From assembly GCF_003865365.1 (NCBI RefSeq), contig NZ_RQVR01000001.1, forward strand, positions 187,118 through 251,117: DNA of 64,000 bases, in the 5' to 3' direction. The DNA is from Flavobacterium macacae. Lineage in GTDB: Bacteria; Bacteroidota; Bacteroidia; Flavobacteriales; Flavobacteriaceae. The translations under genes and the position numbers were made by a program. The notes under the pieces are model-generated. The model worked only from the letters and a program-made list of their open reading frames with translations, was not told where the DNA came from and searched no databases. Each line of letters begins with the position of its first letter. Within the stretch, counting starts at the first letter, position 1. Below, one piece after another: positions 60,476 to 64,000 of this stretch.

Positions 60476-61939
60476 TTAAGCTTTTCTTTTTATAATTTTA
60501 TTTAATGTTTCTTTTTCGTTGTAATATATGAAATACGTAAAAATGATAATTAGTGGAATTCCGACAAAATAATTCTCTCTGAAGAAATAGAACGAAACGA
60601 TTGAAAACAGAATTGAAACGCCTATATAGCCTCCAATTTTTTTCATATCATACGGAACTGGATAATATTTGTTTCCGAGAATGTACGAAATCACCATCAT
60701 ACTTCCGTAAGCGACAATGGTACCAATTGCGGAACCCATATAACTGTATTTTGGAATCAAAAGGTAATTTAACCCTAACGTAAGAATTGCTCCAATAATT
60801 GATATATAAGCGCCAATTTTTGTCTTGTCGGTCAATTTGTACCAAACGGAAAGATTGTTGTAAATGCCGAGGAAGAAATTGGCTAGAATGATCAACGGAA
60901 CCACTCGCATCGCTTCCCAATACGATTCGTCTTTGATCATTATCATTTTCAATAAATCGGCAAAAACAATGACGGTTAGAAGAATCAGAGAACCAAAGAT
61001 TACGAAAAATTTTGTAATCATCGCGTAAGTCTGCTTTGCATTTTCATTTTTAGCGTGGCTGAAAAAGAACGGTTCAATTCCTAAACGGAAGGCTGTTGCA
61101 AACAAAACCATAAACAATCCGAGTTTGTAACACGCTGCATAAGCACCAACTTCTGACTTTCCAATGTCTTTTGGCAAAAGGTGTTCTAAGATAATTTTAT
61201 CTAAATGTTCGTTTACAGCAAATGCAATTCCTGCAATCAAAATTGGAAATCCATAACGCATCATTCGTTTCCAAAGCTGAAAATCGAAATGCCATTTCAC
61301 ATGCAAATAATTTGGCGAAAGCACCAGGAAGGTGGCTAGACTCGCAATTAAATTTGCCATAAAAATATAGCCTATCTGAAAATCTTCAAAGTATAATGTT
61401 GCCAGAAAAGTATTCGGATAATTTTGTGCAATTTGAGGAAGATATAGCAAGAAAAACAAATTCAAGGCCATGTTGATCACCACGTTTCCAATCTTGATAA
61501 CGGCATAAACTATTGGTCTTTGTTCGGCTCTTAACTTGGAGAACGGAATGGTTACCAGAGCATCTAAAACCAATATCCAAATGGCATAGGTAACAAACTC
61601 CACATCAACATTAATCCAAGTTGAAAGTGTATTCCGAAAAAAAAGCGAAAGGAATAAAAACCCAATGGAAGTCCAAAAAATAGAAATTGTAGAGGTTTCA
61701 ATTACGTCTTTCTTATTGTCTTCCGAATTATAAAAACGAAAAAAGGCAGTTTCCATTCCATACGATAAAATCACATTGAAGAAAACCATATACGCCAAAA
61801 GTATGGTGGTTTCTCCATAATCCGCTTTTACGAGTTTATCGGTATGAACCATTACTAACAGAAAACTCAGCATTCTCGGCAAAACCGTAGCTAGTCCGTA
61901 AATGGCAGTCTGCTTGAAAAGATTTTTATATAGGCTCAA
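60476..61939 (-). CDS. Lipopolysaccharide/oligosaccharide flippase (Wzx-type)
   Basis: About 487 residues from TTG 61939 ([23 protein letters not shown]); TTG 61966 would add nine without conserved sequence and there is no ATG earlier than residue 23. About 12-14 membrane helices belong to the MOP superfamily, with typical [28 protein letters not shown] at the start and a polysaccharide-biosynthesis C-terminal part. It flips lipid-linked sugars across the inner membrane. It is the first gene of the leftward envelope operon, followed by dut after 7 bp. Confidence 0.88.
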   Translation of the reverse strand: MSLYKNLFKQTAIYGLATVLPRMLSFLLVMVHTDKLVKADYGETTILLAYMVFFNVILSYGMETAFFRFYNSEDNKKDVIETSTISIFWTSIGFLFLSLFFRNTLSTWINVDVEFVTYAIWILVLDALVTIPFSKLRAEQRPIVYAVIKIGNVVINMALNLFFLLYLPQIAQNYPNTFLATLYFEDFQIGYIFMANLIASLATFLVLSPNYLHVKWHFDFQLWKRMMRYGFPILIAGIAFAVNEHLDKIILEHLLPKDIGKSEVGAYAACYKLGLFMVLFATAFRLGIEPFFFSHAKNENAKQTYAMITKFFVIFGSLILLTVIVFADLLKMIMIKDESYWEAMRVVPLIILANFFLGIYNNLSVWYKLTDKTKIGAYISIIGAILTLGLNYLLIPKYSYMGSAIGTIVAYGSMMVISYILGNKYYPVPYDMKKIGGYIGVSILFSIVSFYFFRENYFVGIPLIIIFTYFIYYNEKETLNKIIKRKA

Positions 61940-62076
61940 AATAAGTTTTTCAATTGAATGTAACAAAAATAGCTATTTCTTTGGTTTTAAAACCAATTTG
62001 AATTGGTAATCGATATTTTTTATAGCAAATTTTACTACAAGACAAAATACGAAAAAGCTAGCCAATATAAAAAAGG

Positions 62077-62084
62077 TATATTTG
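62077..62084 (+). promoter_or_regulatory. -7 promoter element for the prolyl oligopeptidase gene
   Basis: TATATTTG fits TAnnTTTG, 22 bp before ATG 62107; no clear -33. Confidence 0.5.
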
Positions 62085-62106
62085 CGAAAAATACAAGATA
62101 TTTCTG

Positions 62107-64000
62107 ATGAAAAAAATATTAATTTTTATGCTGTGCCTATTGTCTGCGCTATCCTATTCTCAAAATTACCCCGAGGCAAAAAAGATTCCTGTTCCATTTT
62201 CAAAGCACAACTTTACCTACCAAGATGACTATTCTTGGATGGAGAAGATGAAATCTTCAGAAACGAATGCTTGGATGGAATTACAAAATACCAAAACCTA
62301 CAGCCATCTTGAAACGGTAAAAAAGAAATATTCAACAGCTTCAAAAATAAAGGAATATGATTTCTTATCGACAAATGGATTGCCTGCCAAAAGAGGCGAC
62401 TATTTTTATACCAGATATATTCTTGATAAAAACAAACCTCCCGTTTTATTTTATCGAAAAGCATTGAACGACGATCCTATTGAAATTATAGATCCTTATA
62501 AGATTTATAAATATAATAACGTCAGGCTCAGTAGTTTTTATCCTTCAAAAAACTCAAGAATGATTGCGTTTAAAATCAGCAAGGACGGAGGCGATCAAGA
62601 AGAAATTCGTTTTGTTGACGTGGAGAAAAAGAAAACTTTAGAGGATGTTTTGACAAAAATAAAGTTTTCGGGCGTTTCATGGAATCATGAAAAAGGTGTT
62701 TTTTACAAAAGAAATAGCAACGTCAATACCTTTGAAAGAGATTCGACCTACCTGCTTTATTATCACAAAATTGGTGACACACAAGCGAATGACAAGTTAA
62801 TTTATGACACTACCGCATCTGAAAATGATTTTCACTTTTTTACTGCTGAAGACAAACTGATTATTGTGGAAACCAATAAAGCAGAAACAGAAAGATATTA
62901 TTTCTATGCTAACCTTTCTGATGAAACATTTGCTTTAAAACCTTTTGCGAAGCACAATGAAAGCGATTTTAACTTTCATACAATTAAAAATGGCAAAGTT
63001 TACTTTTCAAATACAAAATCAGATTTTGGAGAAGTCAGCTATTTTAATTTGACCAACGAGTCAGAAGAATTTAAAGTGATTCCCCAAATTTACAATAGTG
63101 TATTACTTGAAACAAAATTCTTAGAAAACTATATCATTTGCAAATACAAAACCACAGCAAAAAACTACATGCATATTTATGATTATAGCGGAAAGTTTAT
63201 AAGAAAGTTTGAGGCGCCCTATGGAATGGATTTCAGAATTAATTTCTTAGATGCTAAGAAAAACGAACTCTATGTTACATTTAATTCTTATGTAATTTCT
63301 TACCTTAATTACAAATTAAATATTGAGACCGGAAAGTATGGACCTTATTTTAATGACTTCATAGAACCAAAACCTTCATTATTCACTTTTGACCATTTTG
63401 AGACCAAAATCGTGACTTACAAAAGCAGAGACAGTAAAGATATTCCGATAACAATTATTCATAAAAAAGGAATGGCTTTGGATGGCAAAAATCCAACATT
63501 ATTAGAGGCTTACGGCGGTTTTGGATCCATTTATGGGTCCAATTTCGATACTGGATTGCTTACTTTTCTAGAAAGAGGCGGCGTGTATGCTTATGCTGAA
63601 ATTCGCGGTGGCGGTGAAAAAGGGCGCAAATGGCACAAAGATGGAAAAGGCCTAAAAAAGATGAATACTTTTAATGATTTCATTGACGGCGCAGAATTTT
63701 TAATCAAAGAGAATTATACAAACCCAAAGAAACTTGCCATTACCGGAAGTTCGCAAGGTGGTTTGTTAGTCGGTGTTGCGATGACAAAAAGACCTGAATT
63801 ATTTAAGGTGGCCATTCCGAAGTTTGGTGTTTTTGATATGGCAAAATTCAGCCAGTTTACCGTTGGAAAATATCACAATGACGAATATGGCAATCCAGAA
63901 CTAGAAAATGAATTTAATTCGCTTTTAGAATATTCACCTTATCACAATATTAAAGACGATGTGGATTACCCGACAACCCTGATTATTACATCAGAAAATG
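62107..64000 (+). CDS. Prolyl oligopeptidase family serine peptidase, S9A (3' end outside window)
   Basis: The frame is open from ATG 62107 to the window edge (631 codons; the typical length is about 690-720). A signal peptide (about 1-19, ending SYSQ) is followed by the S9A N-terminal block PEAKKIPVPFSKHNFTYQDDYSWME and a seven-blade beta-propeller. The alpha/beta hydrolase domain has LEAYGGFGSIYG, FLERGGVYAYAEIRGGGEKGRKWH and the nucleophile Ser at about 549 in ITGSSQGGLLVG. The catalytic Asp and His should lie near and beyond the right edge. The enzyme cleaves short peptides after proline or a basic residue; with a signal peptide it works in the periplasm. Confidence 0.92.
   Translation, partial: MKKILIFMLCLLSALSYSQNYPEAKKIPVPFSKHNFTYQDDYSWMEKMKSSETNAWMELQNTKTYSHLETVKKKYSTASKIKEYDFLSTNGLPAKRGDYFYTRYILDKNKPPVLFYRKALNDDPIEIIDPYKIYKYNNVRLSSFYPSKNSRMIAFKISKDGGDQEEIRFVDVEKKKTLEDVLTKIKFSGVSWNHEKGVFYKRNSNVNTFERDSTYLLYYHKIGDTQANDKLIYDTTASENDFHFFTAEDKLIIVETNKAETERYYFYANLSDETFALKPFAKHNESDFNFHTIKNGKVYFSNTKSDFGEVSYFNLTNESEEFKVIPQIYNSVLLETKFLENYIICKYKTTAKNYMHIYDYSGKFIRKFEAPYGMDFRINFLDAKKNELYVTFNSYVISYLNYKLNIETGKYGPYFNDFIEPKPSLFTFDHFETKIVTYKSRDSKDIPITIIHKKGMALDGKNPTLLEAYGGFGSIYGSNFDTGLLTFLERGGVYAYAEIRGGGEKGRKWHKDGKGLKKMNTFNDFIDGAEFLIKENYTNPKKLAITGSSQGGLLVGVAMTKRPELFKVAIPKFGVFDMAKFSQFTVGKYHNDEYGNPELENEFNSLLEYSPYHNIKDDVDYPTTLIITSEN

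Noticed and set aside
1-64000. tRNA, rRNA, CRISPR or prophage genes
   Set aside because: Reading both strands I found no cloverleaf, rRNA-like block, regular spacer array or phage structural gene. A covariance-model scan would be needed to exclude degenerate tRNAs.

Overview
The window looks like the chromosome of a gliding-type member of the Flavobacteriaceae (phylum Bacteroidota), most probably Flavobacterium or a close relative. The evidence is an AT-rich sequence, promoters of the Bacteroidota type (TTTG / TAnnTTTG), few Shine-Dalgarno sites, a GldH gliding lipoprotein gene, a type IX secretion (T9SS) sorting domain on a subtilase, GLPGLI and SusC-like outer-membrane families, an acyl-ACP desaturase and a lycopene cyclase. 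Coding density is high. I see no tRNA, rRNA, CRISPR array, transposase, integrase or phage gene.

Layout. 0-4.7 kb is a metal-homeostasis block: a FeoB-associated Cys-rich peptide, a ZIP transporter and a DtxR/MntR-type regulator, divergent from a TonB-dependent receptor and a thioredoxin-like protein, with near-palindromes between the divergent genes. 4.7-8.1 kb has lycopene cyclase, bacilliredoxin and a TrhO-type tRNA hydroxylase with an extra C-terminal domain. 8.3-14 kb has ricT-gldH-PBP1A and the two subunits of a 3-oxoacid CoA-transferase. 14-20 kb has a tandem ABC ATPase, a large secreted subtilase and a small repeat protein. 20-26 kb is a reverse-strand operon: two-component system, Ogt, serine hydrolase, exonuclease and a DUF6794 protein.

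26-40 kb is a bidirectional heme regulon. hemA-hemC-hemD-hemE-(lipoprotein)-(unknown)-hemF-hemB run leftward, followed by a c-type cytochrome. An AraC regulator, hemH, a MATE exporter, hemJ and a sensor kinase run rightward. Every step from glutamyl-tRNA to protoheme is present except hemL. 40-51 kb is mixed housekeeping: HD hydrolase, desaturase, two PlsC-type acyltransferases, recA, trpS, dprA, an HU-like/SPOR membrane protein and a thioesterase. It also holds a lipoprotein / ECF sigma / predicted trans-envelope anti-sigma module. 55.6-62 kb is a conserved envelope operon: flippase, dut, nucleotidyltransferase, TPR protein, DUF4292 protein and EnvC. A prolyl oligopeptidase gene runs off the right edge.

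The most unusual parts are these. (1) A roughly 3.9-kb block at 51.6-55.5 kb lies inside the 3' end of the thioesterase gene and is flanked by a 41-bp direct repeat of that 3' end. Its two cargo genes, a GLPGLI protein and an outer-membrane receptor, are both broken. (2) A dispersed element of about 80 bp occurs at 6.47 and 50.8 kb and keeps a hairpin through compensatory base changes. (3) A second structured element bounded by AGCCCCGATTG and AGCGGGA occurs at 31.4 and 51.0 kb. (4) The sigma factor is paired with a protein that has both an inner-membrane helix and an outer-membrane barrel. (5) A tRNA hydroxylase is fused to a domain resembling the end of U32 peptidase-like hydroxylases.
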